Shown piece after piece: positions 10,220 to 18,910 of a stretch of 64,000 nucleotides of DNA. How positions within the stretch are numbered: position 1 is the stretch's first letter; the number at the start of each line of letters is the position of its first letter. The stretch comes from Hyphomonadaceae bacterium JAD_PAG50586_4 (GTDB taxonomy: Bacteria > Pseudomonadota > Alphaproteobacteria > Caulobacterales > Aquidulcibacteraceae). Below the pieces are notes generated by a model. It was not told the DNA's origin. It searched no databases and worked only from the letters and a program-made list of their open reading frames with translations. The stretch spans positions 2,065,501-2,129,500 of the forward strand of contig CP096134.1 in assembly GCA_023242925.1 (NCBI GenBank), in the 5' to 3' direction. The translations under genes were made by a program, and so were the position numbers.

Positions 10220-10588
10220 ATGATCCAGATGCAAACCAATCTGGAGGTCGCCGACAACAGCGGCGCCAAGCGCGTGATGTGCATCAAGGTGCTGGGCGGC
10301 TCCAAGCGCCGTTACGCCACCGTGGGCGACATCATCGTCGTGTCCATTAAGGAAGCGATGCCGCGCGGTCGGGTGAAGAAGGGCGATGTCCGTAAGGCGA
10401 TCGTCGTGCGCGTGTCGAAGGACATCAAGCGCAAGGATGGTTCGACCATCCGCTTCGACTCGAACGCTGCGGTTCTGATCAACAACCAAGGCGAGCCGAT
10501 TGGCACGCGTATCTTCGGACCGGTGCCGCGCGAATTGCGCGCAAAGAACCAGATGAAGATCATCTCGCTCGCGCCGGAGGTCCTCTAA
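10220..10588 (+). CDS. rplN: 50S ribosomal protein L14
   Basis: L14 is a beta-barrel protein at the subunit interface near bridge B8. It has 122 residues; [20 protein letters not shown] and the C-terminal GPVPRELR are fully conserved. Its stop codon overlaps the rplX start by one base. Confidence 0.99.
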   Translation: MIQMQTNLEVADNSGAKRVMCIKVLGGSKRRYATVGDIIVVSIKEAMPRGRVKKGDVRKAIVVRVSKDIKRKDGSTIRFDSNAAVLINNQGEPIGTRIFGPVPRELRAKNQMKIISLAPEVL

Positions 10589-10917
10589 TGGCCGCTCGCA
10601 TTAAGAAGAACGACACCGTCGTTGTGCTCGCCGGCAAGGACAAGGGCCGCTCTGGCAAGGTGTTGAAGGTTCTCGTCGAAGAGCAGCGCGTGCTGGTCGA
10701 AGGCGTGAACATGGCCAAGCGTCACACCGCGCCGAACGTCACGCATCCCCAAGGCGGCGTGATCGCCAAGGAAGCGTCGCTTCACATTTCGAATGTCGCG
10801 TTGCGTGACCCGCAAACGGGCAAAGCGACGCGCGTTGGTTTCAAGTTCGTGGGCGAGGGCGCCCAGCGTCGTAAGGTTCGCGTCGCGAAGGGTTCGGGAG
10901 TGCAGATCGATGTCTGA
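10588..10917 (+). CDS. rplX: 50S ribosomal protein L24
   Basis: L24 is an assembly initiator that binds 23S rRNA with a KOW motif ([16 protein letters not shown], residues about 10-25). It has 109 residues. The gene overlaps the start of rplE by eight bases, so the pair is probably translationally coupled. Confidence 0.98.
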   Translation: MAARIKKNDTVVVLAGKDKGRSGKVLKVLVEEQRVLVEGVNMAKRHTAPNVTHPQGGVIAKEASLHISNVALRDPQTGKATRVGFKFVGEGAQRRKVRVAKGSGVQIDV

Positions 10918-11464
10918 GGCTTACGAGCCGCGGCTGAAGACTCGTTACAAGAACGAGATCAAGAAGAGCCTGCGCGAACAGTTCAGCTACACGAACGAGA
11001 TGCAGATCCCGCGTCTCGACAAGATCGTGATCAATATGGGCGTTGGCGAAGCCACGGCCGATTCCAAGAAGCTGACTTCGGCGATCCAAGCGCTGACGGC
11101 GATCTCGGGTCAAAAGCCGGTGGCGACCAAGGCGCGCAAGTCGATTGCGGCGTTCAAACTGCGTGAAGGCATGAGCGTCGGCGCTAAGGTCACGCTGCGC
11201 GCCGACCGCATGTACGAGTTCCTCGACCGCCTGGTGACGATCGCGTTGCCGCGCGTGAAGGACTTCCGTGGTCTGAACGGCAAGAGCTTCGACGGTCGCG
11301 GCAATTACGCTATGGGCGTCAAGGAACACATCGTGTTCCCGGAAATCAACTACGACCAGATCGACCAAATCTGGGGCATGGACATCATCGTCTGCACCAC
11401 CGCGCGCACCGACGATGAGGCCCGGGCCCTTCTTAAAGAATTCGATTTCCCGTTCCGGAACTGA
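10910..11464 (+). CDS. rplE: 50S ribosomal protein L5
   Basis: L5 binds 5S rRNA in the central protuberance. The start at 10910 gives 184 residues beginning [17 protein letters not shown], close to the family length. Conserved blocks include [28 protein letters not shown] and [15 protein letters not shown] longer upstream reading inside rplX was rejected because it adds non-conserved sequence. Confidence 0.98.
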   Translation: MSEAYEPRLKTRYKNEIKKSLREQFSYTNEMQIPRLDKIVINMGVGEATADSKKLTSAIQALTAISGQKPVATKARKSIAAFKLREGMSVGAKVTLRADRMYEFLDRLVTIALPRVKDFRGLNGKSFDGRGNYAMGVKEHIVFPEINYDQIDQIWGMDIIVCTTARTDDEARALLKEFDFPFRN

Positions 11465-11529
11465 TCGGCCCAAATCTACGGATTGATGGCTGATCCACCC
11501 CAGAACGCATCGGGAGAGAGTGAAAGAGT

Positions 11530-11835
11530 ATGGCGAAGACAAGCTCCATCGAACGCAACAAAAAGCGTGAACGGTTGTCGAAGAAATTCGCAGCCCGTCG
11601 CGCGAAGCTGCGTGCGGCCGCGCTGAACGAAGACCTTCCTCTGGAAGAGCGCTTCGATGCGCGCCTGAAGCTGGCGCAGCTGCCGCGCAATTCCGCGCCG
11701 ACGCGCGTGCGCAATCGTTGCGAACTGACGGGCCGTCCGCGTGCGTTCTACCGCAAGCTGAAACTGTCGCGTATCGCGCTCCGTGAACTGGCCTCGAGCG
11801 GCCAGATCCCGGGCATGGTCAAGTCGAGCTGGTAA
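11530..11835 (+). CDS. rpsN: 30S ribosomal protein S14
   Basis: S14 in the 101-residue form without the four zinc-binding cysteines (C- type), usual in alphaproteobacteria. Conserved C-terminal segments [16 protein letters not shown] and [19 protein letters not shown] are present. A 65-base gap after rplE carries a GGGAGAGAGTGAAAG ribosome binding site. Confidence 0.98.
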   Translation: MAKTSSIERNKKRERLSKKFAARRAKLRAAALNEDLPLEERFDARLKLAQLPRNSAPTRVRNRCELTGRPRAFYRKLKLSRIALRELASSGQIPGMVKSSW

Positions 11836-11847
11836 GGGAGGGATCAC

Positions 11848-12242
11848 ATGAATCTGAACGATCCCGTCGGCGATCTCATCACCCGTATCCGCAACGCGCA
11901 GATGCGTGGCCGCTCCAAGCTGCTGTCGCCCGCATCGACGCTTCGCGTCCGTGTGCTCAACGTGCTGAAGGACGAAGGCTACATCCGCGATTTCCGTGAA
12001 GTCGAAAACGACGGTCACAAGGAACTCGAGGTCGAGCTGAAGTACTTTGAAGGCGCCCCGCGATCCACGAGATCCAACGCGTCTCGAAGCCGGGCCGCCG
12101 CGTCTATTCGTCGATCAAGGACCTGCGCCTGGTGCGCAACGGCCTTGGCATTTCGATCCTCTCCACGCCGAAGGGCGTGATGAGCGACAACGCCGCGCGC
12201 GACGCCAATGTCGGCGGCGAAATCCTCTGCGAGGTGTACTAA
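11848..12242 (+). CDS. rpsH: 30S ribosomal protein S8, frame broken by one missing base
   Basis: S8 is a primary 16S rRNA binder and the spc operon regulator in E. coli. The N-terminal half ([18 protein letters not shown] to ELKYFEGAP) is normal. Frame is then lost at CCCC 12056-12059; as written it would run on to 12180 as unrelated sequence. Adding one C gives a perfect S8 C-terminus ([44 protein letters not shown]) ending at a TAA that overlaps rplF by one base. The repaired length is 131 residues, as in the family. S8 is essential and no second copy is visible here, so a sequence error is much more likely than a pseudogene. Confidence 0.93.
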
Positions 12243-12775
12243 TGTCCCGCCTCGGTAAAAGACCGATCCCCGCTCCGAATGGCGTCACCATCACGGTGAA
12301 GGGCCAAGACGTGAACGTGAAGGGCCCGAAGGGCACGCTGAGCTTCCGCGCCCACGACGATGTCGAAGTGTCGTACGGCGACGGTGCGCTTTTGGTGAAG
12401 CCGCGCTTTGAAACGGCGCGTTCGCGCGCGCTCTGGGGCACCACCCGCGCTGTGCTCGCCAACAACGTGAAGGGCGTCACTGAAGGGTTTGAGAAGAACC
12501 TGGAAATGACCGGCGTCGGCTATCGTGCGGCGATGCAGGGCAAGAACCTGCAGATGCAGCTCGGCTACAGCCACGAGATCATCTACACGCCGCCGGAAGG
12601 CATCACGATCGCGGTGGCCAAGCCCACGGAAGTGAAGATCAGCGGCATCGATCCCCAAGCGGTCGGTCAAGCCGCCGCTGAAATCCGTTCCTACCGCCCG
12701 CCGGAGCCCTACAAGGGCAAGGGTGTGCGCTATGTCGGCGAACGCATTCGCCGCAAGGAAGGCAAGAAGAAATAA
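12242..12775 (+). CDS. rplF: 50S ribosomal protein L6
   Basis: L6 lies near the GTPase-associated centre. The start at 12242 gives 177 residues beginning [15 protein letters not shown], and the signature [24 protein letters not shown] region is intact near the C-terminus. Its start overlaps the rpsH stop (TAATG). The open frame also extends upstream into rpsH, but only as out-of-frame sequence. Confidence 0.98.
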   Translation: MSRLGKRPIPAPNGVTITVKGQDVNVKGPKGTLSFRAHDDVEVSYGDGALLVKPRFETARSRALWGTTRAVLANNVKGVTEGFEKNLEMTGVGYRAAMQGKNLQMQLGYSHEIIYTPPEGITIAVAKPTEVKISGIDPQAVGQAAAEIRSYRPPEPYKGKGVRYVGERIRRKEGKKK

Positions 12776-12778
12776 GCC

Positions 12779-13144
12779 ATGGTCCGCAAGCTTAATCCTA
12801 CTGAGCACCGCGCCCGTCGCAACCGCACCCGGCTTAAGAAGCTGGCTGGCGAAGGCCGTTTGCGTCTTTCCGTGTTTCGCTCGTCGAAGCACATTTCGGC
12901 TCAACTCATCGATGATGAGAAGGGCGTGACTGTTGCGGCTGCTTCGACGCTTGACGAAGCCTTCAAGAAATCCGGCAAGAAGAGCTCGGACAAGGAGGGC
13001 GCCGCCACCATCGGTAAGCTGATCGCTGAACGCGCCCTTGCCGCTGGCAAGAAGAGAGTCGTGTTCGATCGCGGCCGCTTTGTGTTTCATGGCCGCGTGA
13101 AAGCGCTGGCCGATGCCGCCCGTGAGGGCGGTCTCGAGTTCTGA
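12779..13144 (+). CDS. rplR: 50S ribosomal protein L18
   Basis: L18 binds 5S rRNA together with L5 and L25. It has 121 residues with a basic N-terminus ([25 protein letters not shown]) and the conserved [29 protein letters not shown] end, quoted here in part as [17 protein letters not shown]. It is spaced three bases from rplF and ten bases from rpsE. Confidence 0.98.
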   Translation: MVRKLNPTEHRARRNRTRLKKLAGEGRLRLSVFRSSKHISAQLIDDEKGVTVAAASTLDEAFKKSGKKSSDKEGAATIGKLIAERALAAGKKRVVFDRGRFVFHGRVKALADAAREGGLEF

Positions 13145-13154
13145 GGAAGAATCG

Positions 13155-13889
13155 ATGAGCGACGAAACCGCAGGCGGCCCACCGGCCGACGCCACAGGTT
13201 CCGAACAGCAGCGCCCGCGCGGTCCGCGCCGCGGCGGTCCTGGCGGCGGCCGTGGTCCTGGTGGCCCAGGTGGCGGCCGTGGTCCGGGTGGCGGCCCAGG
13301 TGGCAATCGTGGCCCGCGCCGCGATGACCGCAACCGCAATTCCGGTCCAGAAGAGCGCGCTGATGGCGAACTGGTCGATAAGCTGGTCGCCATCAATCGC
13401 GTCGCCAAGGTCGTGAAGGGCGGTAAGAACTTCGCGTTCGCAGCACTCGTCGTGGTCGGCGACAAGAAGGGCCGCGTTGGCTTCGGTCACGGCAAGGCGC
13501 GTGAAGTGCCGGAAGCCATCCGCAAGGCGACTGAAGAAGCCAAGAAGACGATGATCCGCGTACCGCTGCGCGAAGGCCGCACGCTGCACCATGACGGCGA
13601 TGGCCGTTGGGGTGCGGGCAAAGTGATGCTGCGTTCGGCGCCGGCCGGTAAGGGTCTCATCGCTGGCGGCCCGATGCGCGCCGTGCTGGAAGTGTTGGGC
13701 GTCTCGGACGTCGTCGCCAAGTCGAAGGGTTCGTCGAACCCATACAACATGGTGCGCGCTACGATCGATGCGCTGAAGAACCAAACATCGCCGCGTCAGG
13801 TTGCGAACCGTCGTGGTCTGAAGGTGTCTGACCTGGTCGCCCGTCGTAAAGACGGCGCGAGCCTCGGCGACGTCCCGGCGGAGGGCTGA
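13155..13889 (+). CDS. rpsE: 30S ribosomal protein S5 with long Gly/Arg/Pro-rich N-terminus
   Basis: S5 contributes to decoding accuracy and mRNA helicase activity. The conserved domains begin near residue 72 ([19 protein letters not shown]) and include [15 protein letters not shown] and [13 protein letters not shown]. The first 70 residues or so are a repetitive extension with motifs such as [10 protein letters not shown], followed by a charged linker. Total length is 244 against 166 residues in E. coli. The start at 13155 is supported by the GAGGAAGAA site after the rplR stop. The extension resembles disordered RGG-type RNA-binding tails. Confidence 0.96.
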   Translation: MSDETAGGPPADATGSEQQRPRGPRRGGPGGGRGPGGPGGGRGPGGGPGGNRGPRRDDRNRNSGPEERADGELVDKLVAINRVAKVVKGGKNFAFAALVVVGDKKGRVGFGHGKAREVPEAIRKATEEAKKTMIRVPLREGRTLHHDGDGRWGAGKVMLRSAPAGKGLIAGGPMRAVLEVLGVSDVVAKSKGSSNPYNMVRATIDALKNQTSPRQVANRRGLKVSDLVARRKDGASLGDVPAEG

Positions 13890-13892
13890 TAG

Positions 13893-14078
13893 ATGGCTGC
13901 GAAGAAAACCGTCAAAGTCCGCCGCACAGGCAGCCCGATCCGCCGTGAAGGCGATCAACGCGCGACGCTTCTCGGCCTCGGCCTGAAGCGCGCCAACCAA
14001 GTGGTTGAGCTTGAGGACACGCCCTCGATCCAGGGCATGATCCGCAAAGTGAACCACCTGATTGAAATCGTGAAATAA
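13893..14078 (+). CDS. rpmD: 50S ribosomal protein L30
   Basis: L30 is a small 61-residue protein of the 50S subunit. It contains the typical RTGSPIRREGDQRATLLGLG segment and the C-terminal GMIRKVNHLIEIV. It follows rpsE by three bases and precedes rplO, in the standard spc order. Confidence 0.97.
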   Translation: MAAKKTVKVRRTGSPIRREGDQRATLLGLGLKRANQVVELEDTPSIQGMIRKVNHLIEIVK

Positions 14079-14105
14079 GACGGCGCAGCCGTCGGAGTAC
14101 GAACG

Positions 14106-14591
14106 ATGAAACTGAACGAACTGGCCGATAATCCGGGCTCCACCAAGAAGCTGATGCGCGTTGGACGCGGCGTCGGCTCGGGCAAGGGCAAGACCGGTGG
14201 TCGCGGCGTGAAGGGGCAAAAGTCCCGTCGCGGCGTGTCGATCAATGGCTTCGAAGGCGGTCAGATGCCGCTCCACATGCGTATGCCGAAGCGCGGCTTC
14301 AACGCGCTCAACAGCAAGACGACGCAGTGGCTCAATCTGACGACGCTGCAAAACGCGATTGATAACAAGAAGATCGACGCGAAGAACGAAATTACCGAAG
14401 ACACGCTGGTCGAGGCCGGTGTGTTGCGCCGCAAGAAAGACGGCGTGCGCCTCCTTGCGCGCGGCGAGCTGAAAGCCAAAGTGAACATCACCGTTTCAGG
14501 TGCTTCGGCCGCAGCGATTGCTGCAGTCGAAAAGGCCGGCGGTAAGGTGACGTTGCTGAACCCGCCCAAGGCGGACGAAGCAGCCGCCTAA
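14106..14591 (+). CDS. rplO: 50S ribosomal protein L15
   Basis: L15 is a late assembly protein of the 50S subunit. The 161-residue sequence has the glycine-rich basic N-terminal region [20 protein letters not shown] and the block [19 protein letters not shown] 27-base gap from rpmD contains a GGAG-type site. It precedes secY by 63 bases. Confidence 0.98.
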   Translation: MKLNELADNPGSTKKLMRVGRGVGSGKGKTGGRGVKGQKSRRGVSINGFEGGQMPLHMRMPKRGFNALNSKTTQWLNLTTLQNAIDNKKIDAKNEITEDTLVEAGVLRRKKDGVRLLARGELKAKVNITVSGASAAAIAAVEKAGGKVTLLNPPKADEAAA

Positions 14592-14654
14592 GGTTCGCTC
14601 TCCGGACGGGGAGTATGCCGGCCTCGCCGGTAAGATTCGGAGCAGCGCGACCAA

Positions 14655-16004
14655 ATGGCTTCAGCCGCAGAGCAGCTTGCCGCAAACATCAACTTCGCAG
14701 CGTTCGCGAAGGCCACAGATCTACAAAAGCGCATCTGGTTCACCCTGATCGCGCTCGTTGTTTATCGCATCGGCACCTTCATCCCGATTCCGGGCATCGA
14801 TCCCGCCGCGTTCGCCAACGCCTTCCAACAGCAGGCGGGCGGCATTCTTGGCATGTTCAACACGTTCTCCGGCGGCGCCGTGGAGCGGATGGCGATCTTC
14901 GCCTTGAACGTGATGCCTTACATCTCCGCCTCGATCATCGTGCAATTGATGGCGACATCGGTGCCGTCGCTCGAAGCGTTGAAGAAGGAAGGCGAAGTCG
15001 GCCGCAAACAGCTCAACCAATACACGCGTTATCTGACGCTCGTGTTGGCGCTGGTGCAATCGTACGGCATCGCCATTGGTCTCTCATCGAGCCCTGGCGT
15101 CGTCAGCAATCCTGGCATCTTCTTTGTCGCCTCGACCGTGATTACGCTGACCGGCGGCACGATGTTCTTGATGTGGTTGGGTGAGCAGGTGACGGCGCGC
15201 GGCGTCGGCAACGGCATATCGCTCATCATTTTCACCGGCATCGTTGCAGAATTCCCGCGCGTGATCCTGCAATCGCTTGAGCTTGCACGCACAGGCGACA
15301 TCAACCCGTTCGCGATTTTCGCGATCGCGGCCGTGATGCTCGCGGTGGTCGTGTTCATCGTGTTCATTGAACGCTCGCTGCGCCGCCTCGTCGTGCAATA
15401 TCCGAAGCGCCAGCAGGGCAATCGGATGTTCATGGGCGAAAGCTCATTCCTGCCGCTCAAGATCAACACCGCCGGCGTCATTCCGCCGATCTTCGCCTCG
15501 TCGCTGCTGCTGCTGCCAACGACGGTCGCGAGCTTTGCAGGCATGGGCGCGAACGCGCCGGAATGGCTGACGACGTTCGAAGCGATGTTCGGCTACGGCA
15601 AGCCCGGACACATGGCGCTCTACGCCGTCGGCATTATCTTCTTCTGCTTCTTCTACACCTCGATCGTATTCAATCCGGAAGAAACCGCTGACAATTTGCG
15701 CAAGTACGGCGGCTTCCTGCCGGGCATCCGTCCAGGCAAGAAAACCGCCGAGTACCTCGACTATGTATTGACGCGCCTCACCGTCATCGGCGCCGCCTAC
15801 ATCACGATTGTCTGTTTGCTGCCGGAAATTCTGATCTCTTATTACGCCGTGCCATTCTACTTGGGAGGCACGTCCGTTCTGATCGTCATCTCGGTGACGC
15901 TCGATACTGTCGCACAGATCCAATCGCACCTGGTCGCCCACCAATACGAAGGGCTGATTAAACGGTCGAAGCTGCGCGGCAGCGGGGGAGTGCTCAAGAA
16001 ATGA
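14655..16004 (+). CDS. secY: Protein translocase subunit SecY
   Basis: SecY is the channel of the SecYEG translocon in the inner membrane, exporting unfolded proteins and inserting membrane proteins. The 449 residues contain about ten hydrophobic helices. Family motifs include RIGTFIPIPGIDP near the N-terminus, GGAVERMAIFALNVMPYI, and FSRRLVVQYPKRQ-like RRLVVQYPKRQQGNRMF in the cytosolic loop. The gene overlaps adk by four bases (ATGA), so membrane protein export and adenylate kinase are coupled to ribosomal protein synthesis, as in many bacteria. Confidence 0.98.
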   Translation: MASAAEQLAANINFAAFAKATDLQKRIWFTLIALVVYRIGTFIPIPGIDPAAFANAFQQQAGGILGMFNTFSGGAVERMAIFALNVMPYISASIIVQLMATSVPSLEALKKEGEVGRKQLNQYTRYLTLVLALVQSYGIAIGLSSSPGVVSNPGIFFVASTVITLTGGTMFLMWLGEQVTARGVGNGISLIIFTGIVAEFPRVILQSLELARTGDINPFAIFAIAAVMLAVVVFIVFIERSLRRLVVQYPKRQQGNRMFMGESSFLPLKINTAGVIPPIFASSLLLLPTTVASFAGMGANAPEWLTTFEAMFGYGKPGHMALYAVGIIFFCFFYTSIVFNPEETADNLRKYGGFLPGIRPGKKTAEYLDYVLTRLTVIGAAYITIVCLLPEILISYYAVPFYLGGTSVLIVISVTLDTVAQIQSHLVAHQYEGLIKRSKLRGSGGVLKK

Positions 16005-16558
16005 ACCTGATCCTGTTCGGCCCGCCTGCAGCCGGAAAAGGCACGCAGGCGAAGCGGCTCACGGCTGAGCGGGGCTTCGTTCAACTCTCAACCGGGGACA
16101 TGCTGCGCGCGGCGCGCAAGTCCGGTTCCGAACTCGGCACGAAGGTCGCAGCGATCATGGATTCGGGTTCGCTCGTCTCCGATGAGATCGTGATCGCGTT
16201 GATCGAAGAAGCGCTCGCCAATAGCAAAGGCGCACCGGGTTTCATCTTTGATGGTTTCCCGCGTACGGTCGCCCAAGCCGAAGCGCTTGACGCCATGCTC
16301 GCCAAGCACGGCAAGCAGATCGATCGCGTCATTCGTCTCGAGGTGGATTCGCAGCAATTGATGGCGCGCATCGCCAAGCGCTTCGCTGAAGAAGGCCGCG
16401 CCGACGACAATCCCGAAGCCTACAAAGTGCGCCTTGATGCGTACTTCGCGCAAACCGCACCGCTCGTCCCGTACTACGAAAAGAGCGGCAAGCTGACGGG
16501 CGTGGACGGCATGGCGGACGTCGAAACCGTGGCCAGCGCGATCGCCAAGGCGCTCTAA
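16001..16558 (+). CDS. adk: Adenylate kinase (short form)
   Basis: Catalyses ATP + AMP = 2 ADP. The P-loop FGPPAAGKGTQA starts at residue 6, followed by the AMP-binding region (STGDMLRAA, GFPRTVAQAEALD) and an arginine-rich catalytic part (RFAEEGRADDNPEAYKVRL). At 185 residues this is the short form, with a minimal LID and no four-cysteine zinc site. It overlaps the secY stop and is the last gene before the operon is interrupted. Confidence 0.97.
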   Translation: MNLILFGPPAAGKGTQAKRLTAERGFVQLSTGDMLRAARKSGSELGTKVAAIMDSGSLVSDEIVIALIEEALANSKGAPGFIFDGFPRTVAQAEALDAMLAKHGKQIDRVIRLEVDSQQLMARIAKRFAEEGRADDNPEAYKVRLDAYFAQTAPLVPYYEKSGKLTGVDGMADVETVASAIAKAL

Positions 16559-16567
16559 CGTGTAGGG

Positions 16568-16881
16568 ATGAGCGAGTTTCGCATACTCCTCATCGCCAAC
16601 ATCGCATTCGCTGCTTTTATGGTATTGTGGGGTGGCTCGGTCCGCGAACACCACTGCAATCGATGATCGGCTTTGCAGCGCTTGTTGGATTGTGGATGCT
16701 GCTAAACAACCCAAGCTTATCGCGAGGAACACCCTCGCGCGCGGTTGTTCGCTGGCGTCTGCCAGTTGGCGTCCCCAGGCGTGTGGCTCATTCCAATTGT
16801 CAGCGGATACCAGCAATAAGAAAAAGCCGTCCTCGCTCCGGGGGTAGCGAGAACGGCTTGCGCGCATCCAGACGAGGGTGA
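16568..16881 (+). pseudogene. Possible small two-helix membrane protein, frame broken
   Basis: An ATG at 16568 preceded by GTAGGGATG-like sequence opens a short hydrophobic frame (FRILLIANIAFAAFMVLWG) that stops at 16666. The next frame contains a second hydrophobic stretch (SMIGFAALVGLWMLL). Adding one G to the GGGG run at 16629-16632 fuses them into one reading frame with a GWLGPRTPLQ linker and two membrane helices. This fits the other single-base breaks in the window. The tail up to 16881 runs into the terminator and is probably not all coding. No family was recognised. Apart from this and the terminator, 16559-16904 shows nothing else. Confidence 0.3.
16819..16860 (-). terminator. Intrinsic terminator of the FMN reductase gene
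   Basis: On the minus strand AAGCCGT-T-CTCGCT pairs with AGCGAG-G-ACGGCTT across an ACCCCCGG-type loop, followed by a TTTTTCTT tract. It lies 45 bases after the reductase stop. Confidence 0.85.
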
Positions 16882-16904
16882 GGAGGGACGCGCGGCTTAT
16901 CGCG

Positions 16905-17468
16905 TCAGAAGCTGAGTGCGGGCGCGCGCAGGCGCTTGATCCAATCGGCGAAGGCATCGACCCAGCCGGTCAGCAATTGCTTTAGGCCGTCGTCCGCGAT
17001 TTCACCGTTCACAACCTGGCCTTCGCGGAAATTCAGGTAGATTTCCGGGTTGGCGATCACGTGCAGGCCAATGACGCTGGCGACGCTGCGCAGCTGCGAT
17101 TGGCCAGCGGCGGTGCCGACAACGCCGAGCGTGGCGCCGACGATGGCGGCGGGCTTACCGGCCCAGGAATTCTTGCCCCAGGGGCGGGTGCCCCATTCGA
17201 TCGCGTTCTTCAGCGCGGCTGAGAAGGAGCGGTTGAATTCCGGCGTGACGAGAAGCACAGCGTCGGCGGCTTCGATCTCACGCTTGAAGCGCTGAACCGA
17301 GGCTGGAAGGTCGACTTCGAGGTCCTGGTTATAGAGCGGTAGATCGCCGATCTCGACGAAATGGAACTCAAGCTTCGGGCGGGCGAGCTTGCCCAAGGCC
17401 TCGGCGAACACGCGATTGACTGAGTCCTTGCGGAGGCTGCCGACGACAATTGCGACTTTGGTGGTCAT
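16905..17468 (-). CDS. NADPH-dependent FMN reductase (azo/chromate reductase family)
   Basis: A flavodoxin-like oxidoreductase of 187 residues. The N-terminal phosphate-binding loop VGSLRKDSVNR and the motif LLVTPEFNRSFSAALKNAIEW (quoted here as TPEFNRSFSAALKNAIEW) identify the NADPH-dependent FMN reductase family, which includes quinone, azo and chromate reductases. The substrate cannot be told from sequence. The gene is divergent from an HxlR-type regulator 75 bases away and ends at its own terminator. Together they form an inserted cassette between adk and rpsM in an otherwise conserved ribosomal operon. Confidence 0.92.
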   Translation of the reverse strand: MTTKVAIVVGSLRKDSVNRVFAEALGKLARPKLEFHFVEIGDLPLYNQDLEVDLPASVQRFKREIEAADAVLLVTPEFNRSFSAALKNAIEWGTRPWGKNSWAGKPAAIVGATLGVVGTAAGQSQLRSVASVIGLHVIANPEIYLNFREGQVVNGEIADDGLKQLLTGWVDAFADWIKRLRAPALSF

Positions 17469-17477
17469 TGTTTGATC

Positions 17478-17502
17478 CCCTGGTATTGAAAGGTGACCAG
17501 GG
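17478..17502. promoter_or_regulatory. Inverted repeat, probable HxlR operator
   Basis: CCCTGGT (17478-17484) and ACCAGGG (17496-17502) form a perfect 7-bp inverted repeat with an 11-base spacer, centred in the divergent intergenic region between the FMN reductase and the HxlR gene. Its place and symmetry suit a winged-helix dimer that controls both genes. Confidence 0.55.
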
Positions 17503-17543
17503 CTATATTGGTGCCTTCAAGGACCCCACAAGAAGGCACGCAA

Positions 17544-17960
17544 ATGTCACTCGGTAACACTCATGTCCCTGACCCCGCCTCGGCGGATTGCCGCCTGGTG
17601 AGCGAGATTCTCTCGCGGGTAGGGGATAAATGGACCGTGCTGATCATCATGATGCTCGGGCACGGCCCCAAAAGATTTAACGAAATCAAGCGCGGCATTA
17701 ACGGCATCTCGCAGCGTATGTTGACGCTGACGCTGCGCGGCTTGGAACGGGACGGTATCGTGCGCCGTACGGTCACGCCGAGCATTCCGCCGCGCGTGGA
17801 TTATGAGCTGACGGACCTCGGAAACGACCTTCTGATCCCCGTTGCAGCGCTCGGTGATTGGGCCATGCGCCACCAGCCTTGCATTATGGCGGCGCGCACC
17901 CGATTTGACGCTGCTGCGGATGCCGATCCGCCGCAGGAGAAGCGCGTTTCCGCTGGTTGA
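17544..17960 (+). CDS. HxlR-family winged-helix transcriptional regulator
   Basis: A 138-residue DNA-binding protein of the HxlR/MarR-like group. The helix-turn-helix core reads GDKWTVLIIMMLGHGPKRFN followed by GISQRMLTLTLRGLERDGIVRR, and a wing with PPRVDYELTDLG. The start at 17544 gives a typical N-terminus; the frame is open further upstream without a better start. A cysteine near the N-terminus (ADCRLVSEIL) matches the redox or aldehyde-sensing cysteine known in several HxlR proteins, suggesting control of the divergent reductase by electrophiles or quinones (inference). Confidence 0.92.
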   Translation: MSLGNTHVPDPASADCRLVSEILSRVGDKWTVLIIMMLGHGPKRFNEIKRGINGISQRMLTLTLRGLERDGIVRRTVTPSIPPRVDYELTDLGNDLLIPVAALGDWAMRHQPCIMAARTRFDAAADADPPQEKRVSAG

Positions 17961-18018
17961 CGCGGCATTTCGCCCCGTCTAAGACCACGCCCTTCGCGAA
18001 CACTGAACCGCGATGTCC

Positions 18019-18036
18019 CCGGATCAAACGATCCGG
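18019..18036 (+). promoter_or_regulatory. Hairpin in the rpsM leader
   Basis: CCGGATC-AAAC-GATCCGG is a perfect 7-bp stem with a 4-base loop, 37 bases upstream of rpsM. There is no T tract, so it is not a terminator. It could be a target for autogenous control of the alpha operon or a 5'-end stabiliser. Confidence 0.4.
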
Positions 18037-18072
18037 CGGCGTCGCGCCTATTGCGTTTTGGAGCCCTGCCAC

Positions 18073-18453
18073 ATGGCACGTATCGCCGGCGTAAACATTC
18101 CGACCCAAAAGCGCGTGGTTATCGCGCTCCAGTACATTCATGGGATCGGCGGTCACTACGCCAAGGAAATCTGCGACAAGGTCGGCCTTACGCCGGAACG
18201 TCGCGTCAGCGAATTGACGGACGCCGAAGTGCTCCAAATCCGCGAAGCTATCGACCGCGACTACACGGTGGAGGGCGACCTTCGCCGCGAGACCGCGACC
18301 AACATTAAGCGCCTGATGGACCTGGCCTGCTATCGCGGCCTGCGTCATCGCCGCGGCCTTCCGGTCCGTGGTCAGCGCACGCACACAAATGCGCGTACGC
18401 GCAAAGGCCCGGCCAAGCCGATCGCCGGTAAGAAACAAGCGACCAAGAAGTAA
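18073..18453 (+). CDS. rpsM: 30S ribosomal protein S13
   Basis: S13 lies in the 30S head and contacts the P-site tRNA and L5. The start at 18073 gives 126 residues beginning [20 protein letters not shown], with the helix-two-turn-helix region and the basic end [20 protein letters not shown]. An upstream in-frame extension is not conserved. It opens the alpha operon, which must have its own promoter because of the inserted reductase/regulator pair. Confidence 0.98.
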   Translation: MARIAGVNIPTQKRVVIALQYIHGIGGHYAKEICDKVGLTPERRVSELTDAEVLQIREAIDRDYTVEGDLRRETATNIKRLMDLACYRGLRHRRGLPVRGQRTHTNARTRKGPAKPIAGKKQATKK

Positions 18454-18465
18454 GGACACGCCGCA

Positions 18466-18855
18466 ATGGCTAAGGAATCCACGCGCGTTAAGAAGCGTGA
18501 ACGTAAGAACATCGTGACGGGCGTCGCGCACGTCAACGCGTCGTTCAACAACACGATGATCACGATCGCCGACGCGCAAGGCAACACGATCTCGTGGTCA
18601 AGCGCCGGCACGATGGGCTTCAAGGGCTCGCGCAAGTCGACGCCGTACGCCGCGCAGGTCGCCGCTGAAGATGCGGGCCGCAAGGCGATGGAGCACGGCA
18701 TGCGCACGCTCGAAGTGAACGTGTCGGGTCCGGGTTCGGGGCGCGAGAGCGCGCTCCGCGCTCTGCAAGCCGTGGGCTTCACCGTGACGTCGATCCGCGA
18801 CGTGACGCCGATCCCGCACAATGGCTGCCGCCCACCGAAGCGTCGTCGCGTCTAA
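18466..18855 (+). CDS. rpsK: 30S ribosomal protein S11
   Basis: S11 forms part of the 30S platform near the Shine-Dalgarno helix. It has 129 residues with the conserved [16 protein letters not shown] and the C-terminal [17 protein letters not shown]. It follows rpsM by 12 bases and has an AAGGA ribosome binding site. Confidence 0.99.
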   Translation: MAKESTRVKKRERKNIVTGVAHVNASFNNTMITIADAQGNTISWSSAGTMGFKGSRKSTPYAAQVAAEDAGRKAMEHGMRTLEVNVSGPGSGRESALRALQAVGFTVTSIRDVTPIPHNGCRPPKRRRV

Positions 18856-18910
18856 CGAGACTCAGTCGGGCTGCGCGCGTTTCCGCGAGCGCCTGTTTGA
18901 TTGGAAAACC

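Noticed and set aside
12239..14351. Long minus-strand frames across rplF to rplO
   Set aside because: Low-complexity complements of Gly-rich ribosomal proteins with no start signal.
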